From contig CAYPZU010000009.1 in NCBI GenBank assembly GCA_964415395.1, positions 1 through 44,829 of the forward strand: a stretch of 44,829 nt of DNA, in the 5' to 3' direction. Positions within the stretch are counted from its first letter, which is position 1. Each line of letters starts with the position of its first letter. The position numbers and the translations under genes are program-made. The notes under the pieces were generated by a model. It worked only from the letters and a program-made list of their open reading frames with translations. It was not told the DNA's origin and did no database searches. This DNA is from CAYPZU01 sp964415395 (lineage in GTDB: Bacteria > Chlamydiota > Chlamydiia > Chlamydiales > SM23-39). Shown piece after piece: positions 23,091 through 30,693 of the stretch.

Positions 23091-24972
23091 GAGTCTTAGG
23101 CACCAAGGTGAATTCGTGCAGGATCCTCTCTGCGATAGACTCTGCATCCAGTCCTAATTCTCTCATAAGATCGCTATTGCTGCCAAATTGAACCCACGTG
23201 TCGGGGATGCCGATGTTGAGGACTTCTGTTTGGCGGAGGCCATTTTGGACGAGGAAGTGGTTGAAAATCATCCCCATGCCTCCATTGAGGGCATGCTCCT
23301 CGAGGGTCACGGCGTAGGGGTGGGAGGCGAGCAGTTCAAGGAGAAGCTCGGCGTCGAGAGGCTTGACGAAGACGGGGTCGACGACGGTCGCCTCGATCCC
23401 TTTGGGGAGAAGCAGCTCGCGGACTTTAAGGGCTGTCTGGCAGGTGTGGCCGAGAGCGAGGATCAAGAGTTCTTTCCCTTTGGCGAGGATCTCGGCCTTC
23501 CCGGGAACCCGTTTTTGAAGGGGAGCGTCCGACTCTTCGGTTTCTAGGTTGGGATAGCGGATGGCGGCGGGCTTGTTCCACTCGAAGCTGCTCTCGAGGA
23601 GTTCCTTGAGGAGCTGGCCGTCGCGCGGCTGGGCGATGATCATGTTGGGCATCGCGTTGAGGAAGCTGATGTCGTAGATCCCGTGGTGGGTGCTGCCGTC
23701 GGGTCCCGAGATGAAGGCCCGGTCGAGAGCGAAGACGACGGGAAGCTCCTGCATGCAGACGTCCTGAAAGAGGTTGTCGAAGGCGCGCTGCAGGAACGTG
23801 GCATAGATGCAGGCGACGACTTTTTTCTTCCGCTGGTAGGCGAGGCCTCCGGCGAACGTGACGGCGTGCCCCTCGGCGATTCCGACGTCGATGCACCGGT
23901 TCGGGTAGCGCTGCATGAATTCGTCGAGGCAGGAGCCCGCTGTCATCGCGGGGGTGATGCAGACGAGATCAGGATCGCGGTCGGCGATTGCGAGCATGTG
24001 TCGGCCGAAAATTTTCGGGAACGTCGGCTTATTGGAGGGAGAGGGGAGGAATTTCCCGCTGCAGAGGTCGAACGGTTTCGCCCCGTGGTAGGGAGTGGGG
24101 TTGGCGATCGCGATCGGCATCCCTTTGCCCTTGACGGTCATGACATGGACGAGAACCGGGCGCGGCGTGTGTTTGAGCGCTTCGAACGTGTCGATGAGTT
24201 TGGGGAGGTTGTGGCCGTCGATCGGGCCGACGTAGGCGAGGTTGAACTCTTCGAAGAAAGGCGCGGAGCTGAAGAGGTTCTTCACCGATTCGGTGAGTTT
24301 CTGGCCGAGTTTCTCAAGCGACGGGCCGCAGCCGGGGATTAGAGCGAGGGCTTTCTGGACGTTTTGGTAGATCCTGTTTGAAGTGGGATTGCTGAGGAGG
24401 CGGCTCAAAATGAGTTTGATGTTGCCCACGTTTTGGGAGATCGACATCGCGTTGTCGTTGAGGACGGCGATGAATCTTCCGGTGTTTTTCGGGACGTTGT
24501 TGAGCGCTTCGAGCGTCAGTCCGCAGGTGAGGCTCGCGTCGCCGAGGATCGGGAGAATGTGTTCTTCGCCCTGGTCGAGGTCGCGCGATTTTGCGGCGCC
24601 GAGGGCGAGAGAGAGGGCGGTTCCTGCGTGGCCGGCGAAAAAGTGGTCGTGGGGCGACTCTTTTGGGTGGGTGAAGCCGCAGATCCCTTTCGTTTTCCGG
24701 ATTTTGTCGAAGCGGGGATTGCGCCCCGTGAGGAGCTTATGCGGGTAGGATTGGTGGCTCACGTCGAAGATGAACTTGTCGCGGGGCGAGTCGAACACGC
24801 GGTGGAGAGCGAGGGTCAGCTCGACGATGCCCAGATTGGAGGAGAGATGGCCGCCGTTGACCGAAGTGACTTCGATGATGCGCTTGCGGATCTCTTCGGC
24901 GAGCTGCTCAAGCTCGTCCAATGAGAGCGCTTTGATGTCGGAAGGCTCGGCGATGCGGTCGAGTATGTTCAA
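23068..24972 (-). CDS. dxs: 1-deoxy-D-xylulose-5-phosphate synthase
   Basis: This 634-residue thiamine-diphosphate enzyme condenses pyruvate and glyceraldehyde-3-phosphate at the entry to the MEP isoprenoid pathway. The start is probably the TTG at 24972, whose last bases overlap the xseB stop (TTGA); the longer open frame upstream belongs to xseB in another frame. 'NGGHLSSNLGIVELTLALH' and 'DVSHQSYPHKLLTGR' are typical. The thiamine-binding segment reads 'LGDASLTCGLTLEALNN...VLNDNAMSIS', with GDA where most Dxs proteins have GDG. The pyrimidine and transketolase-C parts follow ('IDVGIAEGHAVTFAGGLA', 'ALDRAFISGPDGSTHHGIYD'). tpiA, elsewhere in this window, supplies one substrate. In C. trachomatis dxs is CT331, next to xseB, as here. 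Confidence 0.96.
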   Translation of the reverse strand: MNILDRIAEPSDIKALSLDELEQLAEEIRKRIIEVTSVNGGHLSSNLGIVELTLALHRVFDSPRDKFIFDVSHQSYPHKLLTGRNPRFDKIRKTKGICGFTHPKESPHDHFFAGHAGTALSLALGAAKSRDLDQGEEHILPILGDASLTCGLTLEALNNVPKNTGRFIAVLNDNAMSISQNVGNIKLILSRLLSNPTSNRIYQNVQKALALIPGCGPSLEKLGQKLTESVKNLFSSAPFFEEFNLAYVGPIDGHNLPKLIDTFEALKHTPRPVLVHVMTVKGKGMPIAIANPTPYHGAKPFDLCSGKFLPSPSNKPTFPKIFGRHMLAIADRDPDLVCITPAMTAGSCLDEFMQRYPNRCIDVGIAEGHAVTFAGGLAYQRKKKVVACIYATFLQRAFDNLFQDVCMQELPVVFALDRAFISGPDGSTHHGIYDISFLNAMPNMIIAQPRDGQLLKELLESSFEWNKPAAIRYPNLETEESDAPLQKRVPGKAEILAKGKELLILALGHTCQTALKVRELLLPKGIEATVVDPVFVKPLDAELLLELLASHPYAVTLEEHALNGGMGMIFNHFLVQNGLRQTEVLNIGIPDTWVQFGSNSDLMRELGLDAESIAERILHEFTLVPKTHDYCSLS

Positions 24973-25259
24973 AAGGGGAGTTCCTCGGCCGGTTTCAGCG
25001 TGTTCGAGCCGCTTTTCTGGAACGGTTCGGTTTTCGGTTTTTGGGCGGCGTCGACAGCGACTTCGGTACGGCTCTTGATGAGCTGTTCGATTTTCTGTTC
25101 GGCGGTATTGAGCCGCGCTCCGCACACCCGCATCAGCTTTTCTGCTTCTTCGAAAAGTTTAAGCGATTCTTCGAGAGGCGTTTTGCCGGAGTTCATCAGT
25201 TCGAGGATCTGTTCGAGCCGCTCGAACGCTTTTTCAAATGAGAGAGTTTCCTGGGTCAT
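24969..25259 (-). CDS. xseB: Exodeoxyribonuclease VII small subunit
   Basis: This 96-residue protein has the XseB signature 'SFEKAFERLEQILELMNSGKTPLEESLKLFEEAEKLMRVCGARLNTAEQKIEQL', a helical hairpin that packs on the coiled coil of XseA. The remaining C-terminal 30 residues are a poorly conserved tail. Together with XseA it degrades single-stranded DNA into oligonucleotides. Its ATG lies inside the 3' end of xseA (26-base overlap) and its TGA overlaps the TTG of dxs, so the three are translationally coupled. Gene order xseA-xseB-dxs matches C. trachomatis. Confidence 0.95.
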   Translation of the reverse strand: MTQETLSFEKAFERLEQILELMNSGKTPLEESLKLFEEAEKLMRVCGARLNTAEQKIEQLIKSRTEVAVDAAQKPKTEPFQKSGSNTLKPAEELPF

Positions 25260-26586
25260 GGGGCACTATCTGGTTGACCGCAGCTGCGACGCGTCCGTCG
25301 TGCAAAAGCGCGGTGAATGTTTGCTGTGGATGTAGATCTTTGGCTGAGAGGATAATCGAATCCCCCTTTTCAGAAAAGAGAATGGAATACCCTTTTTTGA
25401 GGAGGCTTTTGGGGTTGATCGACCGGAGGTGCTCCTGGAGGCCTCGGAGGGTCTCTTTTTTCTGCCGGAGAAGCTGGGCGGAGGCTGTCTGGAACCTGGG
25501 CGGATAGCCGGCGAGTTTCGAGCGGAGCTGGGCGATCTGGCTCGAAGGCTTGACGAGTTCGAGCTGGCGGCGCAGCGAGTCGAGCCGAAGCCGGTTTTGC
25601 TCGAGGCGGGCGCGGAAAGAGGCTTCCGTATCGGCGCGGAGAGAGTCGAGCTGCTGGATCGGCTCTGCGAGCAGAGTGTAGGGGGAGCTGAAGAGGGGGT
25701 GTTTCTGGAGCGCAAGGAGCCGCTGCCGCGACTGGCCGATCTGCTGGGAGAGGCGGTGGCGGAGATGGTGCTCGGCCTGGGCCAGGAATTTGAGGAGGTT
25801 GGCCTTTTCGGCGATCGCAATTTCCGCTGCGGCGGAAGGGGTGGGGGCGCGGACGTCGGCGACCCAGTCGGCGATCGTGAAGTCGGTTTCATGTCCTACT
25901 GCCGAGATGACCGGGATTTTTGATTCGAAAATCACCTGGGCGACAATCTCTTCGTTGAAGGCCCAGAGGTCTTCGATGCTCCCGCCGCCCCGGCCTACGA
26001 TGAGGACGTCGGCGAGGTTGTGTTTGTTGAAATCGCGGATCGCCTGGGCGATCTCCTGGGCGGCCCCTTCCCCCTGCACTTTGACCGGGTTGAGGATCAC
26101 ATGGAAGCCGGCAAAGCGGCGGGTGAGAACGTTGAGGATATCCTGGATCACGGCGCCAGTGGGGCTGGTGACGACGCCGATCCGGCGAGGGAGTTTCGGA
26201 AGCGCTCTTTTGCGGGCCGGGTCGAACCAGCCGCGCGCCTGAAGCTGCTCCTTGAGCTGATGGAGTTTGAGGAGAAGCTCGCCGACGCCCATGAACTGGA
26301 GCTCGCGGATCACGATCTGATATTGGCCGCGGGGGGCGTAGAGGCTGAGCTCTCCTTTCGCGACGACCTGTTCTCCTTCGCGGGGCATCCGGGGCAGCTG
26401 GGCGGCGTTTCCCTTGAACAGGACGGCTGAGATCTGCGAGCCGCTGTCTTTGAGGCTGAAGTAGAGGTGGCCTGAAGATTGGAGCTTGAAGTTGCTGATC
26501 TCTCCCTGGACGGTGATGCCGCGGAAAGAGGGTTCGAGCACCGACTTGATCGCGGCGGTCAGCTCGGAAACGGTCAAAACTTTCAT
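25234..26586 (-). CDS. xseA: Exodeoxyribonuclease VII large subunit
   Basis: This is the 450-residue catalytic subunit of exonuclease VII. An N-terminal OB fold (about residues 1-100, 'ITVQGEISNFKLQSSGHLYFSLKD') binds single-stranded DNA. The catalytic region contains 'RRIGVVTSPTGAVIQDIL', 'IVGRGGGSIEDLWAFNEE' and 'VISAVGHETDFTIADWVADVRAPTPSAAAE', all near-invariant in XseA. A long coiled coil of Gln, Arg and Leu-rich helices follows, to which XseB binds, then a C-terminal 'LKKGYSILFSEKGD' segment. The ATG overlaps the stop of the upstream TPR gene as ATGA. Confidence 0.97.
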   Translation of the reverse strand: MKVLTVSELTAAIKSVLEPSFRGITVQGEISNFKLQSSGHLYFSLKDSGSQISAVLFKGNAAQLPRMPREGEQVVAKGELSLYAPRGQYQIVIRELQFMGVGELLLKLHQLKEQLQARGWFDPARKRALPKLPRRIGVVTSPTGAVIQDILNVLTRRFAGFHVILNPVKVQGEGAAQEIAQAIRDFNKHNLADVLIVGRGGGSIEDLWAFNEEIVAQVIFESKIPVISAVGHETDFTIADWVADVRAPTPSAAAEIAIAEKANLLKFLAQAEHHLRHRLSQQIGQSRQRLLALQKHPLFSSPYTLLAEPIQQLDSLRADTEASFRARLEQNRLRLDSLRRQLELVKPSSQIAQLRSKLAGYPPRFQTASAQLLRQKKETLRGLQEHLRSINPKSLLKKGYSILFSEKGDSIILSAKDLHPQQTFTALLHDGRVAAAVNQIVPHDPGNSLI

Positions 26587-27275
26587 AGGCCTTCCAGAAA
26601 TTGGCGGATCCGCTCCGCATCTTTTTTTGCGCCGAGTTTTAGCGCCTGTTCCAAAGCGGCGGAGGCGATTTTTCGAGCCTCATCGCTTCGGCCGAGAGCC
26701 TTCTCGATCTGGGCTGACAGGTAGGCGGCATGGAGAGAGGTTCTTTCGGAGACGAATTCGAAGGTCTTCGAGATCTGTTCCGCTTGCTCTACATTTCCTA
26801 AAAGGAGGTGGACTTTCGCAAGGCGGATGAGGGTTCTCTGCCGGTCTTCGGGGCATACGAAGAGGGTAATGGCTTCGTCGAAGGAGGAAAGAGCTTCCTG
26901 CAGATTTCCGCCGGGGTCGTCGGCGCAGGCGGCTCCCAGATTGAAAAGGACTTTGGCGCGCAATTCTCCGGAACTGAGAGGAAGCGCCTCGCGGCAAAGT
27001 CTTCTCGCCTCGGAAAAATTCCCTTCGGCGCGGGCAACGGCGGAGAGGAGATAGAGTCCATGGACCCGTTCCTGCTCGAGGCAGAGAAGGGCGTGCCGCT
27101 TCGCGTTTTCAAAGTCGCCCTGATAGAAGTAGGTGGAAGCGAGCTGGCCGTGGATTTCGGCGGCGGCGGCCTCCCCAAGACGGACGATTTCGGTCCAGTC
27201 CGCCTGTTCGCGCAAGAGGGAGAACGACTCGGCATACGTAAGGGAAGCGGAGGCAATGAGGGTCGTCAGAATCAT
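26583..27275 (-). CDS. Exported TPR-repeat protein
   Basis: From the ATG at 27275 the product has 230 residues and begins 'MILTTLIASASLTYAESF', a short signal peptide with cleavage likely after Ala15. The open frame extends 28 codons further upstream, but that part is hydrophilic and lacks a plausible start. The mature part is a run of degenerate helix pairs typical of tetratricopeptide repeats, for example 'LASTYFYQGDFENAKRHALLCLEQE', 'AVARAEGNFSEARRLCREALPL' and 'AKVHLLLGNVEQAEQISKTF'. TPR proteins mediate protein contacts; the partner here is unknown. Its stop overlaps the xseA start, so it heads the xseA-xseB-dxs-nadK operon. The DNA around its start codon is repeated about 780 bases away. 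Confidence 0.75.
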   Translation of the reverse strand: MILTTLIASASLTYAESFSLLREQADWTEIVRLGEAAAAEIHGQLASTYFYQGDFENAKRHALLCLEQERVHGLYLLSAVARAEGNFSEARRLCREALPLSSGELRAKVLFNLGAACADDPGGNLQEALSSFDEAITLFVCPEDRQRTLIRLAKVHLLLGNVEQAEQISKTFEFVSERTSLHAAYLSAQIEKALGRSDEARKIASAALEQALKLGAKKDAERIRQFLEGL

Positions 27276-27292
27276 AAGCGAGCCATTTTGCC
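27244..27292. repeat. Direct repeat, copy A (start region of the TPR gene)
   Basis: About 48 bases covering the first ten codons and the leader of the minus-strand TPR gene match 28022-28070 with roughly five mismatches and one gap. Both copies encode 'MILTTLIA' on the minus strand. The copies flank the PEBP gene. Confidence 0.65.
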
Positions 27293-27344
27293 AAAAGCGG
27301 CGCCGAAAGTCAAAGTCCCCAACGGCAACCGCCTCTTTATCATA

Positions 27345-27373
27345 TTGAAAAAATCCCACCTACAGAGTACTAA
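27345..27373 (+). promoter_or_regulatory. Promoter of the PEBP lipoprotein gene
   Basis: TTGAAA at 27345-27350 and TACTAA at 27368-27373, with a 17-base spacer, form a plausible sigma-70-type promoter 28 bases before the ATG at 27402. GGGGG at 27393-27397 could be the ribosome site. Confidence 0.45.
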
Positions 27374-27401
27374 AAAAATAGATGCTGATCATGGGGGAAA
27401 T

Positions 27402-27986
27402 ATGCGGCGTTTGATTTTGCGGGTGCTTTTTGGCGTGGGTATTTTGGCTTCGATGGGGAGCTGTTCTAAGGATCCATTGTCCAATTTCTGCAAGGGCGCG
27501 ACCGCAAGCAGCTATGATCCCAACTTCCAGGTTTGGTGTCCGACGCAAGGTTCAGATTCCTTCGTTCCGGTCCATTATGGTTGCCCGCCTTCAGGCAAGG
27601 GCATTTCACCGCCGATCCAATGGAGCGGCGTGCCAGAGGGAACCACTCATCTTCGCATTGTCGTCCAAGACTCGACATGCGCGTACGAGTGCAACGAATG
27701 CTGCACCTATCACCATTGGGTGTTGGATTTGCCCTTAATGGATCTCCCGCAAAGCGGGATGGTGTCTCAACAAGGCATTAAAGAAGGGGCTTCGAGCGAT
27801 CCAGCGATCCAGCCCTACGTAATGGCGAATACAAGCCACCAAAAGCGATACATGCCCTTCTGCCCGCCTCCCTCGCAGACCCATGCCTATATTTATCGGG
27901 TCACTGCGTACAAAAAAGAGGGTGGGGCGATCACCATATTGGGACGCTCGCAAAGCGTGCCCTTGCTCTATTCCTTTACCCACTAG
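27402..27986 (+). CDS. PEBP (YbhB/YbcL) family lipoprotein
   Basis: The 194-residue product starts 'MRRLILRVLFGVGILASMGSC', a lipoprotein signal with the acylated cysteine at residue 21. The body matches the phosphatidylethanolamine-binding/Raf-kinase-inhibitor-like family: 'VHYGCPPSGKGISPPIQWSGVPEGTTHLRIVVQD' and 'YHHWVLDLP' (the conserved HW/N ligand pocket), then the late 'PPPSQTHAYIYRVTAYKK', equivalent to the family's 'PPxGxHRYxFxxYA'. Function of bacterial members is uncertain; they are thought to bind phosphate-containing ligands or inhibit proteases. Cysteine content is high ('CAYECNECC'), suggesting disulfides in the periplasm. The longer open frame upstream is a shadow of the TPR gene. 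A close YbcL relative exists in C. trachomatis (CT736, from memory). Confidence 0.85.
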   Translation: MRRLILRVLFGVGILASMGSCSKDPLSNFCKGATASSYDPNFQVWCPTQGSDSFVPVHYGCPPSGKGISPPIQWSGVPEGTTHLRIVVQDSTCAYECNECCTYHHWVLDLPLMDLPQSGMVSQQGIKEGASSDPAIQPYVMANTSHQKRYMPFCPPPSQTHAYIYRVTAYKKEGGAITILGRSQSVPLLYSFTH

Positions 27987-28054
27987 GAACCTATCCCAGC
28001 GTATCGGCTCTTCCGGCCCAGAAAGCGGCGGCAATGAGGGTTGTCAAAATCATA
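27983..28054 (-). pseudogene. 23-codon remnant with duplicated TPR-gene start
   Basis: On the minus strand an ATG at 28054 opens 'MILTTLIAAAFLGRKSRYAG', and the frame stops at 27983. The first eight residues and the preceding 16 or so bases equal the start of the TPR gene at 27275, then similarity ends. It is most likely a duplicated 5' end left by a rearrangement rather than a functional small gene. Its tail overlaps the end of the PEBP gene by four bases. Confidence 0.45.
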
Positions 28055-28070
28055 AGAGAGCCATTTTCCG
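28022..28070. repeat. Direct repeat, copy B
   Basis: This is the second copy of the 48-base repeat seen at 27244-27292, in the same orientation. The distance between copies is about 780 bases and the PEBP gene with its promoter lies between. Confidence 0.65.
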
Positions 28071-28071
28071 T

Positions 28072-28098
28072 TGAAAAAATCTTTCCTGGGAGTATCAT
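28072..28098 (+). promoter_or_regulatory. Promoter of the methyltransferase gene
   Basis: TTGAAA at 28072-28077 and TATCAT at 28093-28098 with a short 15-base spacer lie ahead of a strong AGGAGG (28111-28116) and the ATG at 28122. The short spacer lowers confidence. The same TTGAAA box follows repeat copy A, before the PEBP gene. Confidence 0.4.
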
Positions 28099-28121
28099 CC
28101 TCGTTCATTTAGGAGGGTCTC

Positions 28122-28943
28122 ATGAAAAAATTAGTTGCGTCTCTCGCTCTTTCCGATTTTGCCTTCGCTGCCGATCCTTGGAGCGGAGCCGACTATAATA
28201 AACACTCCGCCGAACAGAAAGCGGCGGCTGAGAAAACGCTTCAGTCGCTTCTCTTTACGGGAGACGAGCAGGTTCTCGACATCGGGTGCGGCGACGGCTA
28301 TCTGACGTCGCGGATGGGCGATCAGGTGCCCGATGGGATCGTCGTCGGCCTCGACCTTTCCCCCTCCATGATTTCGTTCGCCAGTTCCCAGTTTGCGCGG
28401 AGAGGCGTTGAATTCCGGGCGCTCGACGCGCGGCAGCTCGACTACGAGAACCGCTTCGACCTTGTGACCTCCTTCACAACGCTCCATTGGATTCCAGAGC
28501 AGATTGAGGTGCTTGAAAAAATCGAAAAAGCGCTCCGCCCCTCGGGGAGATTGATTGCCGACATGCCCACCTGTCTGCCCGCTCCGCTCCAACAGGCGGT
28601 GAACGAGACGATGCAGAAATCCGCGTGGAGTTCTTATTTCGACAACTTTTCTCCAGGATGGAGATTTTTTTCGGCGGAGGAATATGAAGAGCTTCTTTAT
28701 CAGGCGAAATTGGAGCCTTCCAAGATTCAGCAGATTGTTGTGCCTCACACATTCCCTTCCAAACAGGCGTTTATGGGATTCCTCAAGCAGTGGTTTCCCT
28801 ACCTAAGGCCGCTTCCCGAAGAACAGAAGATGGTTTTTTTGGGCCAGGTGGTAGATCGCTACCTCGAGCTGTTTCCCGCAGATAGCGAAGGACGCCCCTC
28901 CTTTGAAGTGAGCCGCCTGCGGATAGAAGCGTGCAAGAACTGA
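28122..28943 (+). CDS. Class I SAM methyltransferase with signal-like N-terminus
   Basis: The 273-residue protein is a Rossmann-fold methyltransferase: motif I is 'VLDIGCGDGYLTSRM' (about residues 50-64), followed by 'VVGLDLSPSMISFA' (motif II), 'DARQLDYENRFDLVTSFTTLHWI' (motif IV) and 'LRPSGRLIADMP'. It resembles trans-aconitate and juvenile-hormone-acid methyltransferase-like proteins, which act on small carboxylic acids; substrate is not readable. The N-terminus 'MKKLVASLALSDFAFAADPW' looks like a Sec signal with an AFA-ADP cleavage site, although an Asp sits in the hydrophobic core. If real, the enzyme would leave the cytoplasm, where SAM is not available unless it reaches the host. AGGAGG precedes the ATG at a good distance. 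It lies between xseA and tpiA, which are neighbours in C. trachomatis. Confidence 0.82.
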   Translation: MKKLVASLALSDFAFAADPWSGADYNKHSAEQKAAAEKTLQSLLFTGDEQVLDIGCGDGYLTSRMGDQVPDGIVVGLDLSPSMISFASSQFARRGVEFRALDARQLDYENRFDLVTSFTTLHWIPEQIEVLEKIEKALRPSGRLIADMPTCLPAPLQQAVNETMQKSAWSSYFDNFSPGWRFFSAEEYEELLYQAKLEPSKIQQIVVPHTFPSKQAFMGFLKQWFPYLRPLPEEQKMVFLGQVVDRYLELFPADSEGRPSFEVSRLRIEACKN

Positions 28944-29038
28944 ATCCGTTCGAAGAAATTGAGCCATCGCGCCTGACGGGGATGTAAGTCAAGTTTTTAA
29001 ATGAGATGGGGAAGATGGGGGCAAGTCCCTTTCCGTGC

Positions 29039-29067
29039 TTGCAAATCTGTTTTTGTTAGGATATGAT
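29039..29067 (+). promoter_or_regulatory. Promoter of tpiA-secG-def
   Basis: TTGCAA at 29039-29044, a 17-base spacer and TATGAT at 29062-29067 make a good sigma-70-type promoter, predicting a start near 29074 and a 17-base leader. The preceding sequence from 28944 contains no recognisable gene. Confidence 0.6.
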
Positions 29068-29090
29068 TCTTCTTTTTTGAGAGTGGCTCC

Positions 29091-29864
29091 ATGGCGAGAA
29101 AAGTCTACGTGATCGGGAACTGGAAAATGTACAAGACAGCCCGCGAGGCAGTCGACTACATAGAGGCCTTTTTGCCTAAAATCGAAAAGTGCAAAGCCCA
29201 GGTTTTCCTGGCCGTCCCTTTCACTTCGATCGCCTCGGCTGCTCAGTTTGCAAAAGATACATCGGTCGTCATCGGCGCCCAGAACATGAACGACGCCCGC
29301 GAGGGAGCTTTCACCGGCGAAATTGCCGGGCTGATGCTCAAAGAAGCGGGAGCCGAGTTTGTGATTTTAGGCCACTCGGAGAGACGCCACGTTTTCGGCG
29401 AGAGCGACGCCTTTATTCATAAGAAAGTGCTCCGCGCCCTCCAGGACGATTTGATTCCGGTTCTCTGCATCGGCGAAACGCTGCATGAGCGGGAGCAGGG
29501 GAAGATGGAAGAAGTGCTGAAGCGGCAGATCGCCTCGGCGCTCGATGGAATCCCCAAGGAAGACGCGGGAAAGATTATTTTGGCCTACGAGCCTGTATGG
29601 GCGATCGGAACTGGCAAGACGGCGACGCCGGAAATGGCTGAAGAGGCCCATGCGTTTTGCCGCGAGTGCCTCGCTGAATTCGTCGGAAAGCGAAAAGCGG
29701 GCGCGATGCCGATTCTCTACGGCGGCTCGGTAAAACCTGAAAACGCGGCGCAGATCGCCGCAGAAAAAAACATCGACGGCGTTCTCGTCGGCGGCGCATC
29801 CCTCGATCCTGAGACGTTCGCCCAGATCGCCATCAAGTGCACCAAGAAAGAGAAAGAAGAATGA
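29091..29864 (+). CDS. tpiA: Triosephosphate isomerase
   Basis: This 257-residue TIM barrel interconverts dihydroxyacetone phosphate and glyceraldehyde-3-phosphate. The active-site residues are visible: Asn and Lys in 'IGNWKMYK' near the N-terminus, the histidine in 'ILGHSERRHVFGE', and the glutamate in 'LAYEPVWAIGTGKTATPE', followed by the flexible loop. The phosphate-binding 'LYGGSVKPENA' and 'DGVLVGGASLD' complete it. Its stop codon overlaps the secG start (ATGA), so the two are coupled. In C. trachomatis tpi (CT328) is divergent from xseA (CT329); here three extra genes lie between. Confidence 0.97.
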   Translation: MARKVYVIGNWKMYKTAREAVDYIEAFLPKIEKCKAQVFLAVPFTSIASAAQFAKDTSVVIGAQNMNDAREGAFTGEIAGLMLKEAGAEFVILGHSERRHVFGESDAFIHKKVLRALQDDLIPVLCIGETLHEREQGKMEEVLKRQIASALDGIPKEDAGKIILAYEPVWAIGTGKTATPEMAEEAHAFCRECLAEFVGKRKAGAMPILYGGSVKPENAAQIAAEKNIDGVLVGGASLDPETFAQIAIKCTKKEKEE

Positions 29865-30163
29865 CCATCGTTTTTTATCTGTTCCTGACTCTATTTATCC
29901 TTCTGAGCTTCGTTCTTTGCTTTGTCATCCTGATCCAGGAAGCGAAGAGTTTGGGCCTGGGAGCCTCCTTCGGCGGCGACAACAGCGATTCTCTGTTCGG
30001 AACTTCGACGGCTGAAGTGCTCAAACGCTTCACCGGCTACGTCGCGGGGATTTTCCTTGTTTCGTGCCTGATCCTCTCTATGTGGAGCTCTTCTTTGGGC
30101 CGCAGGCATTCGGCGCCGATGACGCCTGTCCAAATGGAAGAATCGGGTCCGCAAGAATTCTAA
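29861..30163 (+). CDS. secG: Preprotein translocase subunit SecG
   Basis: This 100-residue membrane protein has two predicted helices ('IVFYLFLTLFILLSFVLCFVILIQ' and 'YVAGIFLVSCLILSMW') joined by the SecG loop 'QEAKSLGLGASFGGDNSDSLFG'. SecG is the non-essential third subunit of the SecYEG channel in the inner membrane. The start at 29861 overlaps the tpiA stop as ATGA; the frame extends eight codons upstream, inside tpiA, without resembling SecG. It ends in TAATG, sharing one base with def. Confidence 0.88.
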   Translation: MTIVFYLFLTLFILLSFVLCFVILIQEAKSLGLGASFGGDNSDSLFGTSTAEVLKRFTGYVAGIFLVSCLILSMWSSSLGRRHSAPMTPVQMEESGPQEF

Positions 30164-30693
30164 TGAAACTCAATGTCTGCTATTACGGCGATCCAGTGCT
30201 TCGCGCCAAAGCGAAGCCGATCGAAGCCATTACTCCTGAAATTGAACAGCTCGCCCATGACATGATCGAGACCATGATCGCCTACAACGGCATTGGGCTG
30301 GCGGCGCCGCAGATCGGCAGGCTGGTTCGGATGTTCGTCATCCGCGAAGAGATGCTGGCAAGCGACGGCAACTATGTCCTCGGCGCGCCCGAGGTGATCA
30401 TCAATCCGGTGATCTCAGCCCCTTCAAAAGAGGCTGAAGTGATGCTGGAGGGATGTTTATCTCTCCCCAAGCTGCATGTCGAAGTGGTGCGCCCCAAAAA
30501 AATCACGATCCGCTATCAAAACCTGAAGGGCGATTTTATCGAAGAGACGCTCGATACGTTCCGGGGGCGGATGATGATGCACGAGAACGATCATCTCAAC
30601 GGCGTTTTAACCATCGACCGGATGGATCCCAAAGAGCGGAAGAAGGTAGAGCCTTTCCTCCGCGCGATCAAAGAAAAATTCACTTCCAGTTAA
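30163..30693 (+). CDS. def: Peptide deformylase
   Basis: This 176-residue metalloenzyme removes the formyl group from new proteins. The three family motifs are present: 'GIGLAAPQIG' (motif 1), 'EGCLSLP' with the metal-binding cysteine (motif 2) and 'HENDHLNG' with the two histidines and catalytic glutamate (motif 3). Motif 3 has Met where Gln usually precedes HE. The start at 30163 follows secG with a one-base overlap. The stop overlaps the end of the convergent small gene by four bases. Confidence 0.96.
   Translation: MKLNVCYYGDPVLRAKAKPIEAITPEIEQLAHDMIETMIAYNGIGLAAPQIGRLVRMFVIREEMLASDGNYVLGAPEVIINPVISAPSKEAEVMLEGCLSLPKLHVEVVRPKKITIRYQNLKGDFIEETLDTFRGRMMMHENDHLNGVLTIDRMDPKERKKVEPFLRAIKEKFTSS

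Noticed and set aside
24973..25125. N-terminal extension of Dxs
   Set aside because: The residues are xseB read in another frame; the TTG at 24972 gives a normal Dxs N-terminus.
26808..27401. Long N-terminal extension of the PEBP lipoprotein
   Set aside because: It is antisense to the TPR gene; a signal peptide and promoter mark the start at 27402.
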